A stretch of DNA of 64,000 nt from Sphingomonadales bacterium (lineage in GTDB: Bacteria; Pseudomonadota; Alphaproteobacteria; Sphingomonadales; Sphingomonadaceae), in NCBI GenBank assembly GCA_016720115.1, contig JADJXT010000002.1, positions 434,001 through 498,000 of the forward strand, given 5' to 3'. Position 1 is the stretch's first letter. The number at the start of each line of letters is the position of its first letter. The position numbers and the translations under genes are program-made. Below are positions 56,778-64,000 of the stretch, piece after piece. The notes under the pieces are model-generated. The model searched no databases, was not told where the DNA came from, and saw nothing but the letters and a program-made list of their open reading frames with translations.

Positions 56778-57506
56778 ATGGCAAAAATCGGTATCATCGG
56801 AAGCAGGGGACGGATGGGACATGCCCTTGCCACCGCTATCGAAGAAGCGGGCCACTCGATGGCTGGTGGCGTCGACAAGGGCGACGATCTGGCCGCACTC
56901 ATAGCGTCGTCGGACGTGCTGGTCGATTTTTCCAGCCCGCATGCGCTGGAAGCAAACCTCGCGGCCTGCATTGCTTCGAAAAAGCCGATCGTCATCGGCA
57001 CAACCGGTCTGGAAGAACGCCACCACTGGCTGATCGACGATGCCGCGCAGGACATAGCCGTGCTGCAAACGGGCAATACTTCGCTCGGCGTCACCATGCT
57101 CGCGGCGTTGGTGCGAGAGGCTGCGGCGCACCTTGGGACAGACTGGGATATCGAGATTGTCGAAATGCACCACCGGATGAAGGTCGATGCACCCTCTGGC
57201 ACCGCCCTGTTGCTTGGTGAAGCGGCGGCGTCGGGCCGACATATCGATCTGGCAGACAATAGCGAGCGTGGACGCGACGGGTTAACCGGAGCGCGCAAGG
57301 AAGGCGCAATCGGCTTTGCCTCACTGCGCGGCGGCACAGTGGCGGGCGACCACAGCGTGATCCTGGCGGGCAACGAGGAAAGCATCACCCTGACGCATCG
57401 TGCGGAGAACCGGGCCATATTTGCGCGCGGGGCAGTGAAGGCTGCGCTATGGCTTAAAGATCAGAAGCCCGGTCGATACACCATGCCGGAAGTGCTGGGA
57501 CTTTAA
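56778..57506 (+). CDS. dapB: 4-hydroxy-tetrahydrodipicolinate reductase
   Basis: 242 aa. KIGIIGSRGRMGHALATAIE (NAD(P)H binding), VLVDFSSPHALEAN, EIVEMHHRMKVDAPSGTALL (signature). Step in lysine/DAP synthesis, with dapE elsewhere in the window. Convergent with the LacI-type gene; their ends overlap by 4 nt. Confidence 0.95.
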   Translation: MAKIGIIGSRGRMGHALATAIEEAGHSMAGGVDKGDDLAALIASSDVLVDFSSPHALEANLAACIASKKPIVIGTTGLEERHHWLIDDAAQDIAVLQTGNTSLGVTMLAALVREAAAHLGTDWDIEIVEMHHRMKVDAPSGTALLLGEAAASGRHIDLADNSERGRDGLTGARKEGAIGFASLRGGTVAGDHSVILAGNEESITLTHRAENRAIFARGAVKAALWLKDQKPGRYTMPEVLGL

Positions 57507-58510
57507 CTCCCCCGCTTCACCAGTTGCACCGGCACACGGCGCTGGGTGAGCGGCTCACCGGCAATCCGGTTGAGCACATTTTGCACCAGCAGGTCGCCCG
57601 CCTGTTCGAAATCGGGCTCGATCGTCGTCAGGGGTGGTGATGAGTAATTGCCCGCGCGGATGCCATCGAAACCGATCACCGAAACCCGCTCGGGCACCGA
57701 AATCCCGGCTTCGGAAAGCGCGCGCAGCACGCCAAGCGCGGTCAGGTCGCACGCGGCAAAGATGGCATCGAATGGCTGCCCCGATTGCAGCAGGGCGCGC
57801 ACCGCTTCCACGCCTTGTTCCTCGCGCGACAAGCTTTCATCCACGTCTATTGCGGGTGGCGTAATGTCCGATTTCTGCAGTTCCTCGGCAAAGCCGGCAT
57901 AGCGTTCGCCAAACTGGCGCTGCTGGGAAGCGCGCGCGCCGATGAATACCGGATGTTTGCGCCCGGCCTCCAGCAGGTAACGGGCAGCTATCCGGCCACC
58001 GCCTTCATTCTCGCTGCGCACCCAGCGCAAATCGTCATCGGGCGCACCCCAGCAAACCCACGCCTTTTCAGGCCGGTCGAGGCCCCGGAAATAGGCCCAG
58101 GCTTCTGGATTTTGCGTCGTACCGATGACAATCATCCCGTCGGCCTGGCGGGCGTCGTCATATTGGCCGAAGAAGTTTTCCGGGCTGCCCTGGAACGAAA
58201 CCAGCAGATTATACCCCTTGGCTGCAGCAGCAGCCGCGACACTTCCCAGCAGGGAGAAATAGAACGGATTGGTTTCCGTGGCACTCTCCCCGGCGCGGCC
58301 AATCAGCACTACCGCCAAAGTCATCGTTTCACCGCGTCGCAACCGGGTGGCATTCTGGTTGATGACGTAACCCAGATCCTGCGCAGCCTGAAGCACCTTG
58401 GCGCGGGTTTCGTCGCTGACCTTGGGGCTGCCATTCAGCGCACGCGAAACGGTTGGCTGGGTTACCCCTGCCCGCTGCGCGACGTCGAATGCCGTTACCC
58501 GAAAGACCAT
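57503..58510 (-). CDS. LacI-family transcriptional regulator
   Basis: 335 aa from ATG 58510 (GGGGAGAGGGC upstream). Helix-turn-helix VTAFDVAQRAGVTQPTVSRA followed by the hinge and a periplasmic-binding-like effector domain (MTLAVVLIGRAGES ... VSVIGFDGIRAGNY). Likely represses sugar-uptake genes. The TonB receptor on its far side was probably its target, with an IS now between. Confidence 0.9.
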   Translation of the reverse strand: MVFRVTAFDVAQRAGVTQPTVSRALNGSPKVSDETRAKVLQAAQDLGYVINQNATRLRRGETMTLAVVLIGRAGESATETNPFYFSLLGSVAAAAAAKGYNLLVSFQGSPENFFGQYDDARQADGMIVIGTTQNPEAWAYFRGLDRPEKAWVCWGAPDDDLRWVRSENEGGGRIAARYLLEAGRKHPVFIGARASQQRQFGERYAGFAEELQKSDITPPAIDVDESLSREEQGVEAVRALLQSGQPFDAIFAACDLTALGVLRALSEAGISVPERVSVIGFDGIRAGNYSSPPLTTIEPDFEQAGDLLVQNVLNRIAGEPLTQRRVPVQLVKRGS

Positions 58511-58759
58511 GCCCTCTCCCCGATATCCTCCTAATACACGCGGATACCCGCCCACATCAACTGCTGGCTTTCAATGGCCTTGGAATCGGCTGGCCTAGTC
58601 ATCGACATTCCTCTGTCTCCATCATGCCTTCGATGCGCGAAAGTTTGTTACAAATTGTGGCAATTATGCCGCGCGTAGCCAAGTTTTAACGATGTCGGGT
58701 TTAAGCGGATTGCAGGTTGTGTTCAGTCTGGTAACAGACGTAACCAGTGCAAGATGCAC
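58511..58759. other. Intergenic region between the LacI-type gene and the IS
   Basis: Holds the LacI promoter and, before the IS insertion, the promoter of the TonB-dependent receptor. It contains the operator-like palindrome at 58728-58747 and the left target duplication AGATGCAC (58752-58759). No gene is seen. Confidence 0.55.
58728..58747. promoter_or_regulatory. Candidate LacI-type operator
   Basis: CTGGTAACAGACGTAACCAG: half sites CTGGTAAC and CTGGTTAC (7 of 8 match) with a 4-bp spacer. It lies 218 bp from the LacI-type ATG. Without the IS it would be ~110 bp upstream of the TonB-dependent receptor start. Confidence 0.5.
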
Positions 58760-58806
58760 GTTAGCGTCCGCGCTCGTGGTGTAATTTCCGGTGTAGGCGA
58801 TGGTGT

Positions 58807-58838
58807 ATTCCGGGGTGGGGCATGCCCCACCCCGGAAT
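58807..58838. repeat. 32-bp perfect palindrome inside the IS
   Basis: ATTCCGGGGTGGGG and its exact reverse complement meet at a central CATG with no spacer. It lies 78 bp upstream of the transposase start and would form a very stable hairpin in read-through mRNA. Confidence 0.85.
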
Positions 58839-58916
58839 GCGGCGTCGCTGGTGGCCACCGGGTTCATCGTTATGGTGGAGTTTGCACACTTCAACCGTGA
58901 CGAAGAGGAGTTCCCG

Positions 58917-60131
58917 ATGACCGAGGACAGATTACTGATCGAAGAGCTTGCTGCGAAGGGCGGCCAACCGGATTTTTTGCGCACCATCGCCGAGAACGTG
59001 CTGCAGCTGATCATGGAGGCCGACGTTGATGGCCTGATCGGCGCGGGTCGCCACGAACGCAGCAGCGAGCGCGCGACCTGGCGCAACGGCTATCGCGACC
59101 GTTCGCTGGATACCCGGGTAGGCACGCTGAACCTGAAAATCCCCAAGCTGCGTGCTGGGTCCTACTTTCCGGGCTTCCTTGAGCCCCGCAAGATGGTCGA
59201 GAAAGCGCTGGTTGCGGTGATCCAGGAAGCGTGGATCGGCGGGGTCAGCACCCGGCGGGTCGATGAACTCGTCCAGGCCATGGGCATGACCGGCATCTCC
59301 AAGTCCACCGTCTCCAAGCTTTGCAAGGACATTGACGAGCGCGTCCATGCCTTTCTGAAACGCCCGCTCACCGGCGAATGGCCGTATCTCTGGCTCGATG
59401 CCACCTATCTCAAGGTACGCGAAGGCGGGCGGATCATCAGCGTTGCCGCAATAATCGCCATGGCCGTCAACACCGAGGGCCGGCGCGAGATCGTCGGCCT
59501 GCATATCGGCCCCTCGGAAGCGGAGGTCTTCTGGTCCGACTTCCTGAAGGACCTTGTTCGGCGCGGTCTTACCGGCGTGAAGCTGGTCATCTCCGATGCT
59601 CACGAGGGCCTCAAGGGCGCGATCACCCGCGTCATGGGCGCCACCTGGCAGCGCTGCCGGGTGCACTTCATGCGCAATGCCCTGTCCTATGTGCCCAAGG
59701 GCCAGAACACTGTCGTCGCCGCCGCGATCCGCCAGGTCTTCCTGCAGCCCGATCAGAAAAGCGCAACGCAGGTCTGGCGACAGGTCGCCGACCAGTTGCG
59801 CACCCGTTGGCCCAAGCTCGGCGCCTGCATGGACGAGGCCGAAACCGACGTGCTCGCCTACACCGGCTTTCCCACCCAGCACCGCACGAAGTTACACTCA
59901 ACCAATCCGCTCGAGCGGCTCAACAAGGAGGTCAAGCGCCGCGCCGACGTCGTCGGAATCTTCCCGAACGAAGACAGCATCATCCGCCTCGTCGGGGCTG
60001 TGCTGATGGAGCAGAACGACGAGTGGCAGCTCCAGCACCGATACATGCAGATCGAAGGCATGGCCGAACTCAACCAACCCATGATCGAGGAGGAAAATCA
60101 GCCCCTACACATCACCGCCAAAGCCGCCTGA
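58917..60131 (+). CDS. IS256-family transposase
   Basis: 404 aa. DDE residues D161 (YLWLDATYLKVREGG), D227 (LVISDAHEGLKGAI) and E333 (STNPLERLNKEVKRRADV). The whole IS256 signature set is present, so it is likely active. The start ATG 58917 follows GAAGAGGAG; ATG 58872 would add 15 residues. Confidence 0.93.
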   Translation: MTEDRLLIEELAAKGGQPDFLRTIAENVLQLIMEADVDGLIGAGRHERSSERATWRNGYRDRSLDTRVGTLNLKIPKLRAGSYFPGFLEPRKMVEKALVAVIQEAWIGGVSTRRVDELVQAMGMTGISKSTVSKLCKDIDERVHAFLKRPLTGEWPYLWLDATYLKVREGGRIISVAAIIAMAVNTEGRREIVGLHIGPSEAEVFWSDFLKDLVRRGLTGVKLVISDAHEGLKGAITRVMGATWQRCRVHFMRNALSYVPKGQNTVVAAAIRQVFLQPDQKSATQVWRQVADQLRTRWPKLGACMDEAETDVLAYTGFPTQHRTKLHSTNPLERLNKEVKRRADVVGIFPNEDSIIRLVGAVLMEQNDEWQLQHRYMQIEGMAELNQPMIEEENQPLHITAKAA

Positions 60132-60281
60132 CGATGGCCCACGGCCACAGCCGAAATTACACCACCTTGACGGACGCGACCAGATGCACTAATAAAACAA
60201 TAATAGCAGGATGGTTCGCCGTCTCCACTCCCAAGGAAGTTCGCCGATCCCCGGCACTATTGTGATGATCAATCGGAGAGT

Positions 60282-62900
60282 ATGAAGATGAAGTTTGCAC
60301 AAACCGCAGTGCGTGCAGCACTGCTGTCGACCATCAGCGTTGCCTCAATCGGGCTGGCATCGGCCGCCCAGGCACAGGATGAAGGCGTCGAAGCAACCGA
60401 CGCAGCGGCTGAAGAAGAAGTCGCCTTTGACGAAATCATCGTAACTGCAACGCGCCGTGACCAGGCTGCGCAGGACGTACCCCTTGCAGTCAGCGTCGTC
60501 GCTGGCGAGCAGCTTGCCAATGCCGGTGTCGTCGACATTCGCGGCATCCAGCAGCTCGCCCCTTCGCTGAAGACCACCACCGGCCAGTCTTCGGCCACGG
60601 GTGCCGTCCTGACCATTCGCGGTATCGGCACCGCGGGCGACAACCCCGGCTTTGAACCCGCAGTCGGCGTGTTCATCGACGGCGTATTCCGCGCCCGCGC
60701 TGGTGTCGCGCTGGCAGAACTGCCGCCGATCGATCGCGTCGAAGTGCTGCGCGGCCCGCAGGGCACACTTTTCGGCCGCAACACGTCGGCTGGCGCGCTC
60801 AACATCACCACCACCAAGCCCAAATTCGAACTCGGCGGCTATGCCGAGCTGAGCTATGGCAATCTCGACGAAATCGAAGCCAAAGCCGGCGTGACCGGCC
60901 CGGTTTCGGAGCAGGTCGCATTGCGTCTGGATGGCGGCTATCACAAGCGCGACGGCTACATCAAACTCGCCAACGAAGATGGTCGCGTCAACAATGTGAA
61001 CCGCTGGTTCGCACGCGGTCAGGCCTATTTCGAAAATGACGACATCAACTTCCGCCTGATTGCAGATGTTGCCAAGACCAACGAAGATTGCTGTGGCGCG
61101 CTGAACACCGGGAGTGGTTTCTCGCTACCGCTCACCAGCACCAACAACGCGATTGCCTTTATCGCGAGCAACGCAATCGAAGCGTTGTCGGCAAACCCGC
61201 TGGCGGGCGGAGCTGTTGGCCGTGACGGTATCGTCCGTCCGTTCGACGCCAAGGGTCGCGTCATGGCAACCACACCGGGCCGCAGCCTGACCGAAAAGGT
61301 CGATGAATGGGGCGTTTCGGGCGAGTTGAACTGGGACTTTGGCGGTGCAACGCTGACCTCAATCACCGCCTATCGTGACTGGAAGGCACAACGTGATCAG
61401 GACGTCGATTTCTCGGGCCTCGATCGCGCCTATCGTGACGATTACCGCACCGGAATGAAGGATTTCACCCAGGAAATCCGCCTGCAGGGTTCGGCACTCA
61501 ACGACAAGCTCGACTGGCTGGTTGGCGCATTCTACATGAATGAAAAGCTGACGATGACCGACACCATCCGTTTCGGCACGCAAGCTGACCAATATACCGA
61601 TGCCGTCATCAATGGCCTGTCGCGCTCGGCTGCCTTGCCCACCGGACTGCAGCTCTATGGTACGCTGGGCGCGGGCGTGCCGTTGTTCGGACAGGTTGCT
61701 CTCGCGACCAATCCGGCGCTCGCTGCGGCGGCTGCCGGCAACCCTGCATTGCTTGCGCTGTTTACCAGCCCGCTGCCGCGCACCCCGGCCGGTGCAGGCC
61801 AGGTGGCAGACAAATATCGTGTCGATACCGATGCGATTGCGTTGTTCACGCACAACATCATCAACATCAGCGATAGCCTGTCTCTGACGCTGGGCCTGCG
61901 TTACAATTATGAGAAGAAGACCATCGATACCGATCTGAACGCAGTGTCGCCGACCTGCGCCTTCTTCCAGAATCCGGCCACCCTGCCCTACCGTCAGGCT
62001 TTGCAGGCTTCAGGCCTGTTCAGCGGCGCCTATCTGCTGGGTTGCAACCCGGCAATAAACAGCGAATTCAACGGCATCCGTTCGGACAAGCGCAGCGAAA
62101 GCGAATTCACCGGCACAGCGCGTATCGCCTACAAGGTGAATGAAGATGTGTTGCTGTTCGGTGGCTATGATCGCGGATACAAATCGGGCGGTTACAATCT
62201 CGACCGTGCCGGTTTCGATTCGGTCCTGCTTGGCGGCAACGGCGCGCAGTTGACCGATCTCGAATTCGGCAATGAATCGGTCGACGCGTTCGAAGTTGGT
62301 ATGAAGACCAACTTCACCCGCGAGTTTCAGTTCAACGCTTCGCTTTTCTATTCGAAGTTCAAGAACTACCAGTCGAACCGCTTCCTCGGAAACAACTTCG
62401 TCGTCCTGAACTACGACAAGCTGGTATCGCAGGGCGTCGAGCTGGAAAGCATCATCCGCCCGCATCCCGATTTCGTCATCAATATGGGTTATACCTATCT
62501 TGATGCGAAGGTCACCGATCCGGCGGCAGGCAGCGACAATGGCGCGCAAGCGGCCAACCAGCCGAAACATTCCATCACCGGCGGCATCACCTGGACACCG
62601 CGCATCAGCGATAGCGTGAACGGGCTGATCCACGCCGACTGGCGCTATAACAGCGATCACTATCCGGTGAACGATCCGGTAGCGAAGCAGTTCACCGGCA
62701 ATGACGGCTATGGCATCGTCAACCTGCGTGCAGGCGTGAACTTTGCCGACGGCAAGTACAGCGTTGAGGGTTATGTCGAAAACCTGTTCAACACTTACTA
62801 CAACATCACCGCCTTCCCGATCCCGGAACAGGGCAACAGCTTCGCCGTTTACCCCGCTCCGCCGCGTTTCTACGGCGTTAAGCTGGGCGTGAAGTTCTGA
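60282..62900 (+). CDS. TonB-dependent outer membrane receptor
   Basis: 872 aa. Signal peptide (LLSTISVASIGLASAAQAQ), TonB box DEIIVTATRR, plug domain (GVFIDGVFRARAGV, VEVLRGPQGTLFGRNTSAGA) and a 22-strand-type beta barrel ending in YGVKLGVKF with terminal phenylalanine. Imports a large substrate such as oligosaccharide or siderophore using TonB energy. The LacI neighbour makes a sugar more likely. The IS sits 100 bp upstream. Confidence 0.93.
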   Translation: MKMKFAQTAVRAALLSTISVASIGLASAAQAQDEGVEATDAAAEEEVAFDEIIVTATRRDQAAQDVPLAVSVVAGEQLANAGVVDIRGIQQLAPSLKTTTGQSSATGAVLTIRGIGTAGDNPGFEPAVGVFIDGVFRARAGVALAELPPIDRVEVLRGPQGTLFGRNTSAGALNITTTKPKFELGGYAELSYGNLDEIEAKAGVTGPVSEQVALRLDGGYHKRDGYIKLANEDGRVNNVNRWFARGQAYFENDDINFRLIADVAKTNEDCCGALNTGSGFSLPLTSTNNAIAFIASNAIEALSANPLAGGAVGRDGIVRPFDAKGRVMATTPGRSLTEKVDEWGVSGELNWDFGGATLTSITAYRDWKAQRDQDVDFSGLDRAYRDDYRTGMKDFTQEIRLQGSALNDKLDWLVGAFYMNEKLTMTDTIRFGTQADQYTDAVINGLSRSAALPTGLQLYGTLGAGVPLFGQVALATNPALAAAAAGNPALLALFTSPLPRTPAGAGQVADKYRVDTDAIALFTHNIINISDSLSLTLGLRYNYEKKTIDTDLNAVSPTCAFFQNPATLPYRQALQASGLFSGAYLLGCNPAINSEFNGIRSDKRSESEFTGTARIAYKVNEDVLLFGGYDRGYKSGGYNLDRAGFDSVLLGGNGAQLTDLEFGNESVDAFEVGMKTNFTREFQFNASLFYSKFKNYQSNRFLGNNFVVLNYDKLVSQGVELESIIRPHPDFVINMGYTYLDAKVTDPAAGSDNGAQAANQPKHSITGGITWTPRISDSVNGLIHADWRYNSDHYPVNDPVAKQFTGNDGYGIVNLRAGVNFADGKYSVEGYVENLFNTYYNITAFPIPEQGNSFAVYPAPPRFYGVKLGVKF

Positions 62901-62910
62901 TTTGTGTACT

Positions 62911-62978
62911 GCCCGCTTCGGCGGGCGGTATCAAAAAACAAGCGGCGCTCCATAGGCCTGGAGCGCCGCTTTTATTTG
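62911..62978. terminator. Bidirectional terminator between TonB receptor and wza-like gene
   Basis: GCCCGC-TTCG-GCGGGC (62911-62926), then an 11-bp stem AGCGGCGCTCC (62941) with GGAGCGCCGCT (62960), followed by TTTATTTG on + and TTGTTTTTTGATA on -. It serves the two convergent genes. Confidence 0.85.
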
Positions 62979-63014
62979 CTCAGACCGCCCCTTTCGGGAT
63001 CGGCTGAATGTAAT

Positions 63015-63734
63015 TTAATTGTTGTTCTGAAGCGCGATGACCAAAGGCGTCGTCAAGACCGGCAGCAACTGCAACGCATCACGGAACAGGCGGCGGGCCT
63101 GCGAATCGCCAACAACGACCACGTCGTTCGCAAAAACTTCCGGATCGCTATAATTGCCGCGACGGATCGCCTTGAGATTGTAGAGCGCTGCCAATTGCTG
63201 GCCATTCACGGTGCGGAAAATGACGACATCGTCCAGCTTGGCAAATTCCGCGGTGCCCTCTGCGGTCGCAACCGCGCGCATCAGCGTCATCTTGCCGATC
63301 ACCGGATAAAGCCCGGGCTTTTTGACCTGGCCATCGACTGTGATCACCTGGCTAACGGTTTCCTGGAGGTTCACGGTAACCTGCGGATCGCGCACATAGC
63401 GCGAGCGAAGCCGCGTCTCGATTTCGTCTTCGATTTCGGCTGGCGTTCGTCCGGCTGCTTCGATCACCCCGGCCAGCGGAAAGGAAATGCGTCCGCTGGC
63501 GTCGGTCTGGACTTCTTTCTTGCTCAGTTCTTCAATCCCGAACACGTCGATCATCAGTTTGTCGAACGGCCCAATCAGATAGGGGCGCGATTCGGACAGC
63601 AGGTCGGCCCGATCGGGCGCGGGCAATTCGCTGCCCTGCATCACCGTGATGTTCGATGCCCCCCCGAGCGCCCCGGGACCCGCGCAACCTGCGAGAAGCG
63701 ACAAAGCAGCAAGAGGAAGGACGATTTTCTTCAT
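63015..63734 (-). CDS. Polysaccharide export lipoprotein (Wza/Poly_export family)
   Basis: 239 aa. Lipobox LLAGCAG at the signal end. Poly_export domain (YLIGPFDKLMIDVFGIEELS) and an SLBB-like segment (ITVDGQVKKPGLYPVIGKM). Outer membrane channel component for exopolysaccharide. The right edge may continue an exopolysaccharide cluster. Confidence 0.92.
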   Translation of the reverse strand: MKKIVLPLAALSLLAGCAGPGALGGASNITVMQGSELPAPDRADLLSESRPYLIGPFDKLMIDVFGIEELSKKEVQTDASGRISFPLAGVIEAAGRTPAEIEDEIETRLRSRYVRDPQVTVNLQETVSQVITVDGQVKKPGLYPVIGKMTLMRAVATAEGTAEFAKLDDVVIFRTVNGQQLAALYNLKAIRRGNYSDPEVFANDVVVVGDSQARRLFRDALQLLPVLTTPLVIALQNNN

Positions 63735-63914
63735 GTTCTCATGTTCCCGATAAGAAGTTGTCGTCTGCTAGACCATGGCGCCTGTCGGTTCCAGCCCGAT
63801 TTTGTCAGCGGCATGTCGATAAGGACATTTCACAACCCTTAACACGCGCCTTAGTATGAATTTAAGGCCTGCCGCGCTAAAGCACGAATGGGAATGGAGT
63901 TCTTGCAGACACCA

Positions 63915-64000
63915 TGAACAATAAGGGAATGCAGGAAGCCATCTGTGTGTTTCCAACCACATTGTGGACCGAAGCTGGCAACCTTGCCGACCAGCGACGC
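63915..64000 (+). CDS. Possible gene start at the right edge
   Basis: ATG 63915 opens a frame of 28 complete codons to the window end (MNNKGMQEAICVFPTTLWTE). It diverges from the export lipoprotein gene, with 180 bp between them. The sequence is too short to assign; an exopolysaccharide gene would fit the context. There is no strong ribosome binding site. Confidence 0.35.

Larger units (their letters stand above)
58760..60181. mobile_element. IS256-family insertion sequence, intact
   Basis: 1422 bp. Imperfect terminal inverted repeats of ~31 bp (58760-58790 against 60151-60181, 23 of 31 matching; shared cores GCGTCCG and GTGGTGTAATTTC). An 8-bp target duplication AGATGCAC is at 58752-58759 and 60182-60189. 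It carries one transposase gene. A second copy, damaged in this sequence, interrupts the azoreductase at 49399. Confidence 0.92.

Overview
The window looks like chromosome of a Sphingomonadales alphaproteobacterium (Sphingomonadaceae, Sphingopyxis/Sphingorhabdus-like; the genus is a guess). The evidence is high GC, the gene order dnaA-rpsT-mutM ... ubiE-ubiB-coaBC-dut, a separate rpmH-rnpA-yidD-yidC-engB block away from dnaA, a DnaA with the Walker A variant AATGQGKTHL, a large TonB-dependent receptor beside a LacI regulator, and many GTCA...TGAC two-hairpin repeats. No tRNA, rRNA or CRISPR array was seen.

Region by region: 1-20.7 kb holds housekeeping and envelope genes. These are a PilZ protein fragment, a nitronate monooxygenase-like enzyme, a glycosyltransferase, a LysR regulator, an M23 endopeptidase, hemB, a GNAT / membrane spermidine-synthase-like / gamma carbonic anhydrase / ArsC-like run, an alpha/beta hydrolase, a GGDEF-EAL protein, a fatty acyl-AMP ligase, recX, a cyclophilin, comM, a secreted Clp-like protein and an M48 protease. 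20.8-26.4 kb is a tight TetR-led operon of small detoxification-type proteins (VOC, DUF1801, tandem DUF1428, PhnB-like, SRPBCC, GST). 26.9-30.2 kb is rpmH-rnpA-yidD-yidC-engB (ribosome, RNase P and membrane insertion). 30.4-43.9 kb holds GST, cupin, dapE, Smr, mltA, a Tim44-like protein, secB, murJ, trpS, a DUF4136 lipoprotein, a zinc-ribbon/SH3 protein, dnaA, rpsT and mutM.

Between mutM and ubiE (44.0-50.6 kb) lies an accessory block. It contains a complete 3.1 kb IS1-like transposon (44221-47321) with 23-bp perfect terminal inverted repeats and an 8-bp target duplication GCCGAGAG. Besides the transposase it carries four passenger genes: a helix-turn-helix/ImmA-type metallopeptidase, a 157-aa partner and two very small proteins. 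It is followed by an F420-type NADP reductase, a GST and an azoreductase, bracketed by repeats with the core AGTATTGTGTC. The azoreductase is interrupted by a second element, an IS256-like copy with target duplication CAAGGATG. The body of that copy is replaced in this sequence by 43 consecutive Gs and a decaying G-rich stretch, almost certainly a sequencing or assembly artefact.

50.6-57.5 kb returns to core genes: ubiE, ubiB, a chromosomal ccdAB pair, coaBC, dut, a ThiF/MoeB-family gene, a sirtuin and dapB. From 57.5 kb a LacI regulator faces a TonB-dependent receptor. An intact 1422-bp IS256-family element (58760-60181, target duplication AGATGCAC) now separates a LacI-operator-like palindrome from the receptor gene. 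The window ends with a Wza-type polysaccharide export lipoprotein and a possible gene start at the right edge.
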